Of a stretch of DNA of 64,000 nt, positions 11,531-23,140 are shown one piece after another. Position 1 is the first letter of the stretch. Each line of letters begins with the position of its first letter. Below the pieces are notes generated by a model. That model was given only the letters and a program-made list of their open reading frames with translations. It was not told the origin of the DNA and searched no databases. Source of the DNA: Catonia carolina (taxonomy: Eukaryota; Arthropoda; Insecta; Hemiptera; Achilidae); contig JAQMRL010000003.1 of NCBI GenBank assembly GCA_035578175.1, forward strand, positions 83,277,969-83,341,968. Direction: 5' to 3'. Made by a program: the position numbers and the translations under genes.

Positions 11531-12359
11531 ATTCAAAATATGTTGTTATGTTGTACTGTTTTAAAACATTACCTGTTTTTTTTATTCATGTTTCTTTAAT
11601 ATGATTGTCTTCACGAACTGTTCATCTTTTTTTACGATGTGTGACATTTCAATGAATAATAAGTGAGAGGCATTTCGTCTGGTGAAATCACGTCTTAAGT
11701 TCAATTCGATTTACGGTCGTTTTTACACGGAACGTTTTGACATACCATTTATGTGACACATTTATGTATATTTTTAATTAAAGGGCGATTTCACACTGAT
11801 TATCAGTGACAGTGTCTTTCTATGAAAAAGAGAGTGAGAGAGTAGTTTCGCGGATCATAAATTACAAAGAGGATGTCTAGTAAGACTATTTACTTAAATA
11901 ATTTATGTAGATTTTAAATGGTGTCTATCGTCTAATATTTTGTTTATGTTATGAACATCAAATTTTTTTGTCCTTGTAGAGTGGTTAAATGGTATTTCGA
12001 AGACAACAAATAAAATATTTATCTCATTTCTTTTAACACATTGTGTACTAACAAGTAGTTAACCATCTTATTCAATGTGTAATGTTTTTAGTAATTTCTT
12101 CATGAGAACACTTCAGTTTTTGTTACTCAGCATAGATATTTTTGAAAACTGTGAACAGTATTTCTTAAGTAACCTGATAACTGATGAAAATATTTTTTCC
12201 CAACTTTTAATGTTCCATTTCACACCTGAGAACGACCAACAATAAATCACACTATATTTTATTTCTTACTTTTCGCAATTACTTTACAAACATCATTGAA
12301 ACACAAAGTTACTTTCCTTAATTACAACTTGAAAATCTACATTTGCTGTATTAATCAAT
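11531..12359. other. No recognisable gene
   Basis: A+T-rich, nothing assigned. Confidence 0.55.
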
Positions 12360-12480
12360 CTGTGGTTGGAAAATTAATCTACCCAACTACAGTTTACCAT
12401 GTTCAAGTGTAGATCACTTTTGCCATTCTGTGTTTATTTTCTACTACAACTACTGTGGTACTGTATTAGTGGGTCAGTAA
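12360..12480. repeat. Dispersed repeat shared with 34145-34225
   Basis: GGAAAATTAATCTA, TCAAGTG and TCTGTGTTTATTTTCTACT..CAACTACT are shared in order. Unclassified. Confidence 0.45.
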
Positions 12481-12720
12481 CTTAAATAGTAATGAAATTA
12501 CTAAGAGAGCTATTGAAATATTATGCTACAAAATATGTACGTATAAAAATAAATAAAATTTTAAAACCAAAAAATTTCATCTACAACTATAAAAAAACTG
12601 ATTATGAGACTGGTAAACGAGCCAGTGACGGCTCGTACCTTCAAAAATAGTTAAAGAGTTGCAAAAAAAACGAGAAAAACTAGTATTCTAAGTATCTGCG
12701 AGGCTCCCCAGAGTAAAAAA

Positions 12721-13498
12721 ATCTGGTGTGAAACACTTACACAAGTTTCTTCTGCCAATGAAAATAATTAACAATAAACCTAACACTAGTAATAAAACAT
12801 TAGAAATAAACAAAAAAACTAACCTCAATAAACATAATCTAATTTTCATCATGAGTGAAAGACGCAAAATGAAAATCAACCTCAGTTTGGCTTAAAAATA
12901 CAAAAAATCACTGTTTCACGCTAAACTACTCTCTGTAGAGAAAAATGCTCTAAATAAAAGTTGTAGATCTTTTAATTTCCTTTAAATCTGATTATACGTT
13001 TTCGTCGTAAAATGTATAATAAGGCTGAAATCTTTAAAAAAATAGATTTTTTACACGATTTTGTGAGGAAAAAAACAAAAAATCGCTAATTACCGCTAAA
13101 CTAAACTAAACGTTTTACAAAAAAATGTTTGAAATAAAAGTTGTAGAATTTTAAATTCTCTAGGCTACAACTTTTATTATGCACATTTTTACGCTAAAAT
13201 GCTTATTAAAGTCGCAATCTTAAAAAAACAGGTTTTTACGTGAAAACAGCCTGATCAAGAATTTCAGCAGACATGGCGCCTACCCTATCTTGTAGAGCAT
13301 AAAAATTGTAATAAATGAGGTGATTTAAAAAAAATCGTAAAAGCCGTTTTTGAGGAACTCGCAAAAAAGTGAAAAATTGCACGAATAAACTACTACTTCC
13401 GGTTGGCCGATTTTGATGAAAATGTTCGTGTCGGGTCCGGTAGTGGTATGTAACTTAAGTTTCAAGTGCGGACGATGTTCCGTTCTTGAGATATTCTG

Positions 13499-13532
<34 letters not shown>

Positions 13533-13660
13533 AATCGCTAAAAACATGTTTTTGGGTTCAGGGGGTCTGAAAACGTGTAGATCCGGATATCGATTTCGAA
13601 AAATCGATATGAAAACAATACTTTCCTTCCTATGTATCATATAGGCAAGAGAAAGTAAAA
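12721..13660 (-). mobile_element. HINE-like element, full length
   Basis: Same family as the copy at 6226-7201, reversed. The 3' hairpin lies at 12726-12743, the 5' repeat GGCAAGAGAAAGT at 13644-13656 and a (CA)n core at 13500-13530. The 3' sub-terminal repeat is slightly mutated (TTTCTTCTGCC). Confidence 0.75.
13502..13531. repeat. (CA)n microsatellite in a HINE-like core
   Basis: About 15 CA units at the position corresponding to the compound repeat of the copy at 6.3 kb. Confidence 0.9.
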
Positions 13661-14011
13661 AATGTAAAATGCTAGTATGTACTGTGTGCCAAACAGTATG
13701 TAAAATATAGGTTACACGTACAAAACAATTAACATACACGTACATAGAACATGCAGATGCAGTGGGCTGGTCGACCCGACGCAATCTCTTCACTATTCGA
13801 GAACGGGTGGGGAGAACTAGGCGTGCATATTCGCGGGTGACTATCTGTTGTCATGGCAACTCGTTCGCACTGGAAGAGAAGCAGCGGCCACTGTTCTTTC
13901 TCTTCACTTGGAAATTTATTACGTATATTAAAGCCATTACAAGGGCTATGTAAAACATTAGAAACACTGTAAGCAGATACAATGATTTCATGTACTTTTT
14001 TACACGACACT
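13661..14011. other. Spacer between two HINE-like copies
   Basis: Relatively GC-rich (GGCTGGTCGACCCGACGC), with overlapping open frames on both strands but no recognisable product. Its origin is unclear. Confidence 0.4.
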
Positions 14012-14940
14012 ATCTGGTGTGAAACACTCACACGACTTTCTCTTGCCAATGCAAATAATTAACAATAAACCTAACAATAGTAATAAAACATTAGAAATAA
14101 ACAAAAAACTAACCTCAATAAACATAACCTAATTTTAATCATATATGAAAGACGCAAAATGAAAATCAACCTCAGTTTAGCTTGAAAATATGGAAAATCA
14201 CTCTTTCACACTAAACTACTCTCTGTAGAGAAAAATGCTCTAAATAAAAGTTATAGATCTTTTAATTTTTTATAAATTTGATTATATACACTTTTGTCAT
14301 AAAATGAATACTAAGGCCGAAATCTAAAAAAAATCGATTTTTCACACGTTTTCGTGAGAAAAATCAAAAAATCGCTAATTACCGCTAAACTAAGCGTTAT
14401 ACAAATAAATGTTTGAAATAAAAGTTGTGGAATTTTATATTCTCTACATTTTTTATTTTATAAATTTTTGTGCTGTAATACATATTAAAGCCGTAATCTT
14501 AAAAAAACACTTTTTTACGTAAAATCACCCCCACCAAGAATTTCAGCAAACATTGCGCCTACCCTATCTTGTAGAGAATAAAAAATTGAGTAAATGAGGC
14601 GATTTTTAAAAAAATCGTAGGACCAGTTTTTGAGAAAATCGCAAAAAAATGAAAACTTATACGAATAAACTACTACTTCCGGTTGACCGATTTTGATGAA
14701 AATGTTCGTGTCGGGTCCGGTAAGGGTATGTAACATAAATTTCAAGTTTCAAGTTCGTACGATGTTCCGTTCTAGAGATATTTTGTACACAGACACACAG
14801 ACCAATCGCTAAAAACATGTTTTTTGGATTCAGGGGGTCTGAAAACGTGTAGATCCGGTGAAAACTCGATTTCGAAAAATCGACATGAAAACAATAAGTT
14901 ACTTTCCTTCCTATATATTCATATAGGCAAGAGAAAGTAA
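14012..14940 (-). mobile_element. HINE-like element, full length, without long microsatellite
   Basis: Same orientation as the preceding copy and only about 350 bp away. Both termini and the hairpin are intact. The core has only a short ACACAGACACACAG stretch where other copies have long (TG)n, showing that the microsatellite length varies between copies. Confidence 0.75.
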
Positions 14941-16530
14941 AAATAATTATAACAGAAATTATGCGTATTTTGTGAGAGAAATAAATCTCGGTACTATCCA
15001 TTAAATAGGAAATTAATAATAGGAATAGGAAATTAGGTTCTTTACCCGAATACCCGCCCCTGAAATGAGCTCACAAGATTTCTGAATTACTGGTATAAAT
15101 ATTATTTCTATCGTTTCTCTTAGGTGTAAGAGAATTAGATTGTGCAGCTTGATTGCCAAGTATTAGGAAAGCCTTTAACACTTTAGTGGATGCCCCATTT
15201 ATTTTCAAAATTATTCGAGTTTCTTTTCTTTGATTATGCCAACAATTTTGTCTCCTGTCTTTGAAACACTATTTCATTGGTAACAATCCAACCCAAAGTC
15301 CTTCTTTGACATACTTTTTTTCAACATCCATGACTTCACTCCGTTTATGGCACGGAACAAAAAGCACAATGTACTGGTTTCATTCTTGGTGTTAATACTC
15401 AGCTGATAGTTTTTGGTGTAATTTTTTCCAGTCATAAAACCGCTGTTCGGGTTTTTTAAGTTCAACTTTAGATATCCAATAATTAATGACCAATCGCATG
15501 TTGAATTTACTCGTACTTCCAAATATCAACGACTATCTAACAACTCTATCGATTTTGAAAACATTCATTGAAGTTTTTCAGCACTGTTTAACGGATGTAA
15601 TTTTACTTGAATTAAGGACATTACTAAGTTAATGAATAATCGGTTAACTTATTAATTAAACATTTATATTTCATCATTAAATATAATTATGCACAACTAA
15701 TGCCAATTGCGAGGGTTTTATGTTACTCATACCTGTAGCAATAAGGAAATGAAAATATTGCAAATAATAACGTTATGATATTTACACTAAATAAAAATAA
15801 AATGACGTCATCAACGGGTTTCTGTCCTACGGTTAAAGTAAATATCAATTCTTTCTCGTTTCTCATTTTATTTTCGTTTTCTCTTTTCTTTCTTATTTTT
15901 TTGTATACTTCAACTCCATTCCTATAGAATAGTAATGATAAATTTAATATTGCAACGAATGTAAAATGACTTAATACATTTATACTTAAGTTATTCTCCG
16001 AAATTGGATAAGCACGATTAAGACAAAACATCTAAAGAAACAGGCTCATGTCGTGTGGGTTGATCAACAATGTTAGACTTTATTAACAATAATACTTTTT
16101 TATTAAATAAAAAATACACCAGTGCTTCGTTCATAACCTTACTACTTCTTTAACAGTTACATCGTTCTTGTCTAGACTAGTTAGTCGTTGTTTTATATTT
16201 TATTTCATTTTAATAAGATGTTTTTCTTTGCTATTATACCGGTCTTTTTGTGGTTACTATCAGCTTTTAGTGAAATTCATAATTTGTGTAGGTTGAATAA
16301 CTGACATAACCATGCATTTTGTCTTGTCTGATTCACTGGATGTTATCATTGTAACCTGATATTGTAGTAAGCCTAACACATATTTACTTTGGCATCTTGT
16401 GTGTTTGTTTAGTGGTTTGTTTTTTTCATAAAAGGCAATGTTGTGAATGTTTCGTGGTTTTTTGTCCTTATTTACTTGTTTTATGGTGATAATTTAAATT
16501 AAATATATTTTTAATATTAAATGTTTTAGT
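14941..16530. other. No recognisable gene
   Basis: Minus-strand ORFs at 15274-15522 and 15723-16031 lack family features. Nothing assigned. Confidence 0.5.
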
Positions 16531-16541
16531 AGCGTTCAGAT

Positions 16542-17088
16542 TAAAGTAGAAATTAAAGTACGAATTGAAACTGCAAGGCAAGCATTCATAAAATTGAAGA
16601 CAATGCTAACAAACAAAGACCTTCAGTTGCCTCTCAGATTGAGGGCTCTAAGGTTATGTATTTTCTATCGTACTATATGGAATGGAAACTTGGACATTGA
16701 AGAAACAACACATAAAGAAGATAGAAGCGTTCGAAATGTGGTGTTACAGGAGAATATTGAAAATTCAGTGGGTCCAAAAGGTTACCAATGTTGAGGTGCT
16801 CCGACGTTTAAATAAGGAGTTAGAAGTTATGAAAAGTATAAAAACAGGAAAACTAGAATATTTGGGTCACATAACCAGAGGAGCAAAATATGAGTTGCTG
16901 AGAATTATTATGCAGGGAAGGATCCGAGGAAGAAGAGGCGTAGGAAGAAGACGCATCTCCTGGCTGCGGAATCTTAGAGAATGGTTCAACTGTAGTTCAT
17001 TGCAACTATTCAGAGCGGCAGCCAGCAAAGTGACCATAGCCATTATGATATCCAACCTCCGATAGGAGATGGAACTTTAAGAAGAAGA
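16542..17088 (+). pseudogene. 5'-truncated non-LTR retrotransposon, RT C-terminal fragment
   Basis: Flanked by the 11-bp duplication AGCGTTCAGAT (16531-16541 and 17089-17099) and ending in (AAG)n. The translation, with one frame change near 16655, reads VRIETARQAFIKLKTMLTNKD...YVFSIVLYGMETWTLKK...IEAFEMWCYRRILKI...NVEVLRR...RGRRGVGRRRISWLRNLREW...ISNLR. This is the region just after the RT palm/thumb in arthropod endonuclease-reverse transcriptase elements. The catalytic RT motifs were lost by 5' truncation, so it is dead on arrival. Confidence 0.85.
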
Positions 17089-17418
17089 AGCGTTCAGATG
17101 TAACTCTGGATTGGTCGAGTAATTTTTTTATGGTAGTCATTAGAATAGAAGTTTAAACCGAAGATATGTTTTGGTTTTTCACCAAAACAAGAAAGGTTAT
17201 TTGTAGGTTTCCCAAACATCTCGATTTGATGAGATCCGCGTATTCAGTTCAATTGTATCGTCTTGTGAAGATGCTTTTTCGCTTTGAATTCCGCTCTGTG
17301 CGAGTACAAAATTCGGTATTTTTGTGCAATATGTTGTGTACAATAGATGGTATGATACCGATGGATAAAAGACCTAAACAACCTGTCAACAAAAAAATTA
17401 AATTAAAAAGACTTTATA

Positions 17419-18117
17419 CAGAGTGATTTTTTAGTCCTGTACCCAATTGTTAATGTCTGGTAATATTTTTCTAAAAAAAAAAATTTTGTTTTGTGACACT
17501 AAATTGGTAGCCCTACTCAACCAATCTTTTATCCTAAAACAATCTCTTGTTTAAATCTGGAGGCTGAAGCTCTAGAACTAATCGTATGTGATACGGATAC
17601 AATTTCAATTTTTTAGCAGCTTTCTGAGCACTCGAACATGACAAATCAACATGCGAGGAAAGTTTTTGTAAACTTTTCCATGGAGAATTGAGCAATCTTG
17701 TTTTCACATTCTCTTAACGTCATCTGTCAAGAGAGTTGGTCGACCACTACGTTTTCTGCTGCAAACAATACCTGCCTCTAAAAATCAGTTAGTTAGCCTA
17801 GAAATTGACTAGAATAGAGTGGAGGAACACCAAAAAATTTAATTTGAAATGATTCTTTTACACTCGCATACGATTTTGTAGCAAAATATTGTTCAAGAAT
17901 GAAAACCCGTTGTTCTAGGGTAAAAGACATTCTGTTCGTAACACAACTGGAAACAGCATAAAATTTTACGCAACTCAAGGAGAATCAACTCAAACTGTCG
18001 TATCTATATCGGTTGAGTAGGGCTACCAACTTTGTGTCACAAAACAAAATATCCCTTTCTTAGAAAAAAATTACCAGACATTAACAATTGGGTAACAGGA
18101 CTAAAAAAATCACCCGG
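17419..18117 (-). mobile_element. DUF4817/mariner-superfamily transposon remnant with long TIRs
   Basis: Inverted repeats of about 100 bp (17419-17520 and 18020-18117) are flanked by TA (17417-17418 and 18118-18119). The minus strand carries the start of a transposase, MSFTLEQRVFILEQYFATKSY (17932-17870), and, out of frame at 17770-17560, a segment reading as RKRSGRPT...KSLQKLSSHVDLS...AAKKLKLYPYHIRLVLELQPP. This arrangement, an N-terminal helix-turn-helix followed by a second HTH, is that of insect DUF4817 transposable elements. The DDE catalytic region is absent, so this is an internally deleted, non-coding derivative. Confidence 0.75.
17560..17978 (-). pseudogene. Broken transposase N-terminus (DUF4817-type helix-turn-helix)
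   Basis: An intact Met-led start (MSFTLEQRVF) is followed by a deletion of the residues linking the two HTH units, and at least one frame change. Neither the catalytic domain nor a stop typical of the family is present. It lies wholly inside the TIR element 17419-18117 and cannot encode an active enzyme. Confidence 0.7.
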
Positions 18118-18544
18118 TATTACTAATTACAATTTTTTCCAAAGTTTAAAAATGACGTAATGTCATAAAAAATATTTTACTCAGAACGCTCTGACATCCA
18201 ACAGTGAAAAGTTTTTGAAATCCGTTAAAAGTAATTTCTGAGATTACCCCGTAAAAACAAACAAACGTTACTTCTTTAATTTTAGTATAGATGGCAAATA
18301 AATACTTAAAAAAATCTTAAAAGTCGTAAGATAGTGCGCCAAACAGAAGCTGCCAGTCAATTATATACTGATCCGTCTTTTAAAGTCACATGAAGAATCG
18401 ATTGGGCATCTTAATATTTTACTTTTGGAATAGTTAACCTATAAATTAATCACAATTTCAATTTGGAAAATAATGTTTCATGAATTACCTTAGTAGTCCC
18501 TCAAATTACTGAGAAAAATACTGTTTTCCTCACATTTAAACAGT

Positions 18545-19530
18545 AAAAATCCAAGTGATGAAACTGTACCGTAAATTGCACAAAAAATGGGTTTTCAAGC
18601 TAAAAATTTTAAAAACAGTTTCTGTTACCTCTGGAGCCGAAAATAAAACAGTTTTGCTTGAGATCTGAATGATTTTTATTCCTAACCAACTTTAAAATAT
18701 TTTCTTTAAAAAATAGTAAGTTTAAGAATAGTAAGTCTCTTTACATAAGAAGACCAAAAACAGTTAATTAAAAATTAATTACTTAATGATCGAGGAAAAA
18801 TTCTCTGGAATTTTTACTGATGTACCTACCTACGCGTCAGTAAGTGTATTTATTTAATTCAGTTAAAATGGAAACTAAAATAACTTAATACCTGCGTGAC
18901 CGGAAAATGCGAGTGCTTTAAATTAAAATTCCGAATTTCATTAAATGTTCATTTCATTCTTTTTTTCTAAAAAATTATTCTAATTCCGGAAATCCGGTTT
19001 TAAAGTGCAACACCTAAATACAATATAAATTTTATTACTTAACCATTTATAACAGTACGGTATTGGCCTACACTATTTGTGTTTTGTGAATGGAATTGTT
19101 TATAAAAGATAAATGGACTTTTTTTTTATTCATTCAAATAATATAGGCCACATGATAAGTGCTTTTTAACGTGTACGCCGCACTGGTTCTTTGTACGTAT
19201 GTCGTATGTGTTTGATAAATATAAAATTCTGTTTTTAAATTACGTGACATACTAATGATAATGGATGTAAACAATAAATGATTTGTCAAATTATCAGAAT
19301 TTATATTTTGATATATCCAGTCTTATTTAAAAAGATTCTTGATTCTTAAAGTTTAAAAGATGTCAAGATTGGTTAGGAATAAAAATCCTTTAGATCTAAA
19401 GCAAAATTGCATTATTTTGGGCTCCAGAGGTAATGAAAATTGTTTTTGAAATTTTTAACGTGAAAACTTTTTTTTTTTTTTTTTTTTAGAATTTATTGTA
19501 CAAATTGGTCACTTGGATTTTTCTGATTAT
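18545..19530. repeat. Large inverted repeat with about 180-bp arms
   Basis: Left arm about 18545-18725 and right arm about 19345-19530 are reverse complements with moderate divergence. Matching blocks include AAATCCAAGTGA/TCACTTGGATTT, TTACCTCTGGAGCC/GGCTCCAGAGGTAA and TTTTTATTCCTAACCAA/TTGGTTAGGAATAAAAA. The spacer is about 620 bp and non-coding. It is probably a MITE or deleted DNA transposon; its outer ends and target duplication were not located. Confidence 0.7.
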
Positions 19531-19631
19531 GCGGACTGAATTACTGTTACATGTTCGCTGTGCATATTATGTTAAAATTTGACACAGATGACTTATTGTC
19601 GATAAAAGTAGTAAAAATATTATGTTGAGAT

Positions 19632-19808
19632 TGCCTCCGTGTCATAGTAGTTACGCGTTAGCCAAAAAGTGGAAAATCTCAAATTTGATTCCCGGCTAGG
19701 GTCTGTAAAATTATTACACTTTAAAACCCATCGTTCCAGTTCCAGAATTCACAGTAGTCGCTAATGCGACTAAATAGCTGTTGTTTCTACTTCAATTAAA
19801 ATAAAAAA
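19632..19808 (+). repeat. tRNA-SINE, head H2 with tail A, diverged
   Basis: TGCCTCCGTGTCATAGTAG, B box AATTTGATTCCCGGCTAGGG, and the tail GTCGCTAATGCGACTAAATAG with an A-rich end. Confidence 0.7.
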
Positions 19809-20144
19809 CTAAATTTTCTTGTTCAATATTGAAAAATGTTCCACTTTTCCAAAATTTCCGGTATTTCTAACATGATGTGTAAATGCTTCTTGTTAATTAA
19901 GTTTTTATTTCCAGTGAATTTTTTGAAACAAAATATTGCAACACCTAAGCCTAGGTTCGTTTGGGACTGGGTAAAATAAATAATAACAAACTTCCTATGA
20001 AGTTATAATAGGCCTTAATTCGTTATTGACACTATTATTAATTACAATTAATTATTAAGCTTAAACTAAACTCAACTATAGCCCGAATAAGATATGGTCT
20101 CTTAACAATAAAAACCATGATTTATCTTAACACAACCATTTTCT

Positions 20145-20300
20145 ACTAACCGTACGCGCACACACTATTAACTTAATTCAGAACCGGTCCCGTAACAACA
20201 CTATTTCGAAACGGCCCTAAAACACCTAATCCATTCATAGTGTATACTCACTACAAAGGCGCTAACTGTTTTTATACCTACTGTCTGATAGTCCCTCAAA
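20145..20300. repeat. Dispersed repeat shared with 49745-49900, possible LTR fragment
   Basis: CCGTACGCGCACACAC, AACCGGT, TTGAAACGG-like and CAAAGGC blocks occur in the same order in both places. CpG-rich compared with the surroundings. No terminal dinucleotides or duplications were established. Confidence 0.4.
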
Positions 20301-20789
20301 CAATTCAAACCCTTAACACTTTCATCGTGTTACTAGAACATGGCAGAAGTAATTAAAATAAAAGCAAACGTTTCAACTAGTTTAATTTCTGAGAATTATT
20401 TTTTAAAACATTTAATTCGTTGCAATCGATTATCCTTGTTCAATACACCCCACCTCTTACAAAAACCCTATTTCATACAATAAACCATTTCTAGAATATC
20501 ACTGTTGTAATGTACGTAAAATATATTTTAATTATAAAATTATTATTAATTGGTTTACAGCACCAGGCAGATTACAACTAAGACTAACATTTCAAGTTCT
20601 TAAATTGGAACAATCAGTTTAATAATAAAGTATATACACAACTGACTGACCCATGTCGCTCAAAAATCTGAATTGTATCTTCAAGTAACAAGGAGAATTA
20701 TTTTAATCAATGTACACAATGAGAATAAGCTAAAAATACCATCGTCTCAAATATTGCTGATCTTAATTTGATTTAACAATGACAGAAAT

Positions 20790-21106
20790 ACCCACCGGGT
20801 TGGTCTAGAGGTAAAGTCGTCGCCAAAATCAGCTGTTTAACAGCTGATTTTCGGAGACGAGGGTTCCTGGTTCAAATCCTAGTAAAGGTAGTTACTTTTA
20901 TACGGATTTGAATACTAGACAGTGGTTACCGGTGTACTTTGATGGTTGGGGTTTAATTAACCATACTCTCTCAGGAATGGTCGGCCTGGGTCTGTACAAG
21001 ACTACACCTCATTCACACGTCATACACATCATCCTTATTTCATTGGGTCATGGGGTTGCTTATTGTTCTAAATTGAACAGATTGCAACGTACACAAATTA
21101 GGAATA
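20790..21106 (+). repeat. tRNA-derived SINE family T1, intact copy
   Basis: Nearly identical to the copy at 557-879 over its full length. It is flanked by a perfect 12-bp duplication AATGACAGAAAT (20778-20789 and 21107-21118). Both the A box TGGTCTAGAGG and the B box are preserved. Confidence 0.9.
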
Positions 21107-21224
21107 AATGACAGAAATTAATAGAATTACTCTGGAATAAGTGGTATGAAATAAATTTAGCTTCCACGTAGCCTACCTTCTTTTAAAATGTATTCAGTCA
21201 CTTCCTCCATTTCTGATGTCTTCG

Positions 21225-21476
21225 TTTTGTAGAAATTCTTCTTCAGCTCCTGCTCCTCCTCTTCCTCTTCCTCCTCCTTCTCTTCCTTCTCCTTTTTCTT
21301 CTTTTACTTATTCTCTCAACCAAGGATTAGGCCGCAGCTTGTTCCGAACTCACATACTATATCATCTATCTCCATCTTTCCTAGGTCTTTCGAAATCCCT
21401 TTTTACCTTCTGGAGCATACCAGTGCGCCTGCTTAGGTATCCTGTGATCTCACATCTTTGCCATGTGCTGACTCGA
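21225..21476 (-). pseudogene. 3' end of the same AAG-tailed LINE as 59 kb
   Basis: Shares CAAGGATTAGGCCGCAGC, TTGTTCCGAACTCACA, ATCTTTCCTAGGTCT and ACCAGTGCGCCT with 58985-59165. It ends in a long purine (GAA/GAG)n tail on the minus strand. The apparent Pro/Ser-rich ORF on the plus strand is the antisense of that tail. Confidence 0.8.
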
Positions 21477-22399
21477 AATTTTGTTGGAATTTGAAATTAA
21501 AAATTATTATTTTCTTTTCCACAAAAATTAAGAATATTCATTTATCTATGAAAACCATTTTTTTAATAATGGTGTTGCTAATTATACGGACTTGATTGGT
21601 TCTTAGTATATCCTACTGATTTATGATGGCTGATGAGTAGATAAACCAATTGCGGAACAGAAAATAATTTAAATAAAAATTTAGCGAGCTGATACATTAA
21701 ACTGATTAAGACATATTTTAATACATTCATTTAATTATACCATGATCTGTTTTAAATCTTAGACACATCCTACGAATGTCATACAAAGACAAAGAAAATC
21801 CTACTGCAATAATTCAGTGTAGGCTACTTCTTTTCGTTCAGTTTTCTTGTCTGTTCATCAATTTTTCTAAACAAATAAGGAGCTAAGAATATTAATAAAT
21901 TTAGACAATAATGTGGGTTTTAAAAGTGGAATGGACTTTGGAAATCTTTGGGTGTGTTTCACCATTCGACATGCGTTTGACTACTCGTTCAGTGTTAGTC
22001 ACTGAACTTCTGTAATGTAAGACGAATACACAGTATCCGATTACTCATGTTCTTTTCTGTCTTTGCCTACTTGATCTGACCAGATATAGTTCGATGCTCA
22101 AAAATATAAAACCAAAGTCTAACAAAAAAATGACGGATTTTTGTATCAAGTAATTTAAACCTGCTTACCATTTTTGGGAGAATATTATACCGGTATCATG
22201 TTATAGATGTGCTTGGTTATAACATCCCTACACGTCCTTGTATTAATAAGTTTCGTTTCCTTCCTTCTGTACATGACCATGTATCTGTTTGCTCATCTCC
22301 CGATGCGATTCCTGATTGGGTTATGGATTTAACACAATGTTTTTATGGTGTATTATTGTCCAAAAAAAGAAAGTAATCTTTTGAAATCGAATTTTTTTT
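21477..22399. other. No recognisable gene
   Basis: A+T-rich, nothing assigned. Confidence 0.55.
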
Positions 22400-23140
22400 C
22401 CGGTTGTGCGCGTGTGAGTGGCCAAAATATCTCAAGAACGAAGAATCATACGAAGTTGAAACTTGGATCTCAAGTTAAGTACTACAAGAAGGCACGACAT
22501 GAACATTTTCGTTAAAATCGTTCAAACAGTACTTTATTCATGCGATTTTTCACTTTTATGCGATTTTCTCAAAAACTGTTCCTACGATTTTGTTTAAAAT
22601 CGCCTTATTTTTACTACATGTTTTTATTCTTCAAAATTAGTTGTAAACGGCATGTCTGCTGAAATATGTAAAAAATATGTTTTCGTGATATTTATTTTAA
22701 ATTGCGGTGTTAATTTGCATTTTACGGAAAAATTGTGTGTACTTAATTAGTTATAAAACATTTTAAAACCTACAAATTTTTTTTTTGTTTATTTAACGTC
22801 GCATCAACTACTGTGGTCATTAGCGACGACGTTGGGTTGTAACTGTGAAGGATGAAATGATTTTTTGTAACGTATAAAAATATGCCGTACCTGAGTGGGA
22901 TTCAAACCCAAGAGACCACATGATGAGAGGCGTGCACGTTACCAACTACGCCAGTGCGGCCGGCACCTTTCACTTTTATTTATAGCATTTTTTTCTGCAG
23001 TGTCAATGAGTGATTTTCATATTTTGCTCATCAAAATCGAAGTCCAACCGAGGTTCATTTTCATTTAGCGTTATCCAAACATACGTTTTTCATTATTTAC
23101 ATTGGTAAGAGAACGTCGTGTGAGTTTTCACTCCCAACTA
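22400..23140 (+). mobile_element. HINE-like element, diverged, 5'-truncated, with nested SINE
   Basis: Shares AATATCTCAAGAACG, AACATTTTCGTTAAAATCG and GCGATTTTCTCAAAAACTG with the full copies and ends in TTGGTAAGAGAACGTCGTGTGAG plus a decayed hairpin. A tRNA-SINE (22777-22966) interrupts its right half. Confidence 0.7.
22777..22966 (-). repeat. tRNA-SINE, head H1 with tail A, nested in a HINE-like element
   Basis: The head (minus strand) is GCCGGCCGCACTGGCGTAG with B box GGGTTTGAATCCC. The 3' tail is GTCGCTAATGACC...GATGCGAC followed by TTAAATAAAC and a poly-A run. Confidence 0.82.

Noticed and set aside
13325..14049. Overlapping minus-strand ORFs as a gene cluster
   Set aside because: They cover two HINE-like copies and the spacer between them; the shared peptide (LHTTTGPDTNIFIKIGQPEVV) is repeat sequence read in frame, with no sign of protein function.
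21216..21494. Pro/Ser-rich plus-strand ORF as a small secreted protein
   Set aside because: It is the antisense of the purine tail of an AAG-tailed LINE fragment.
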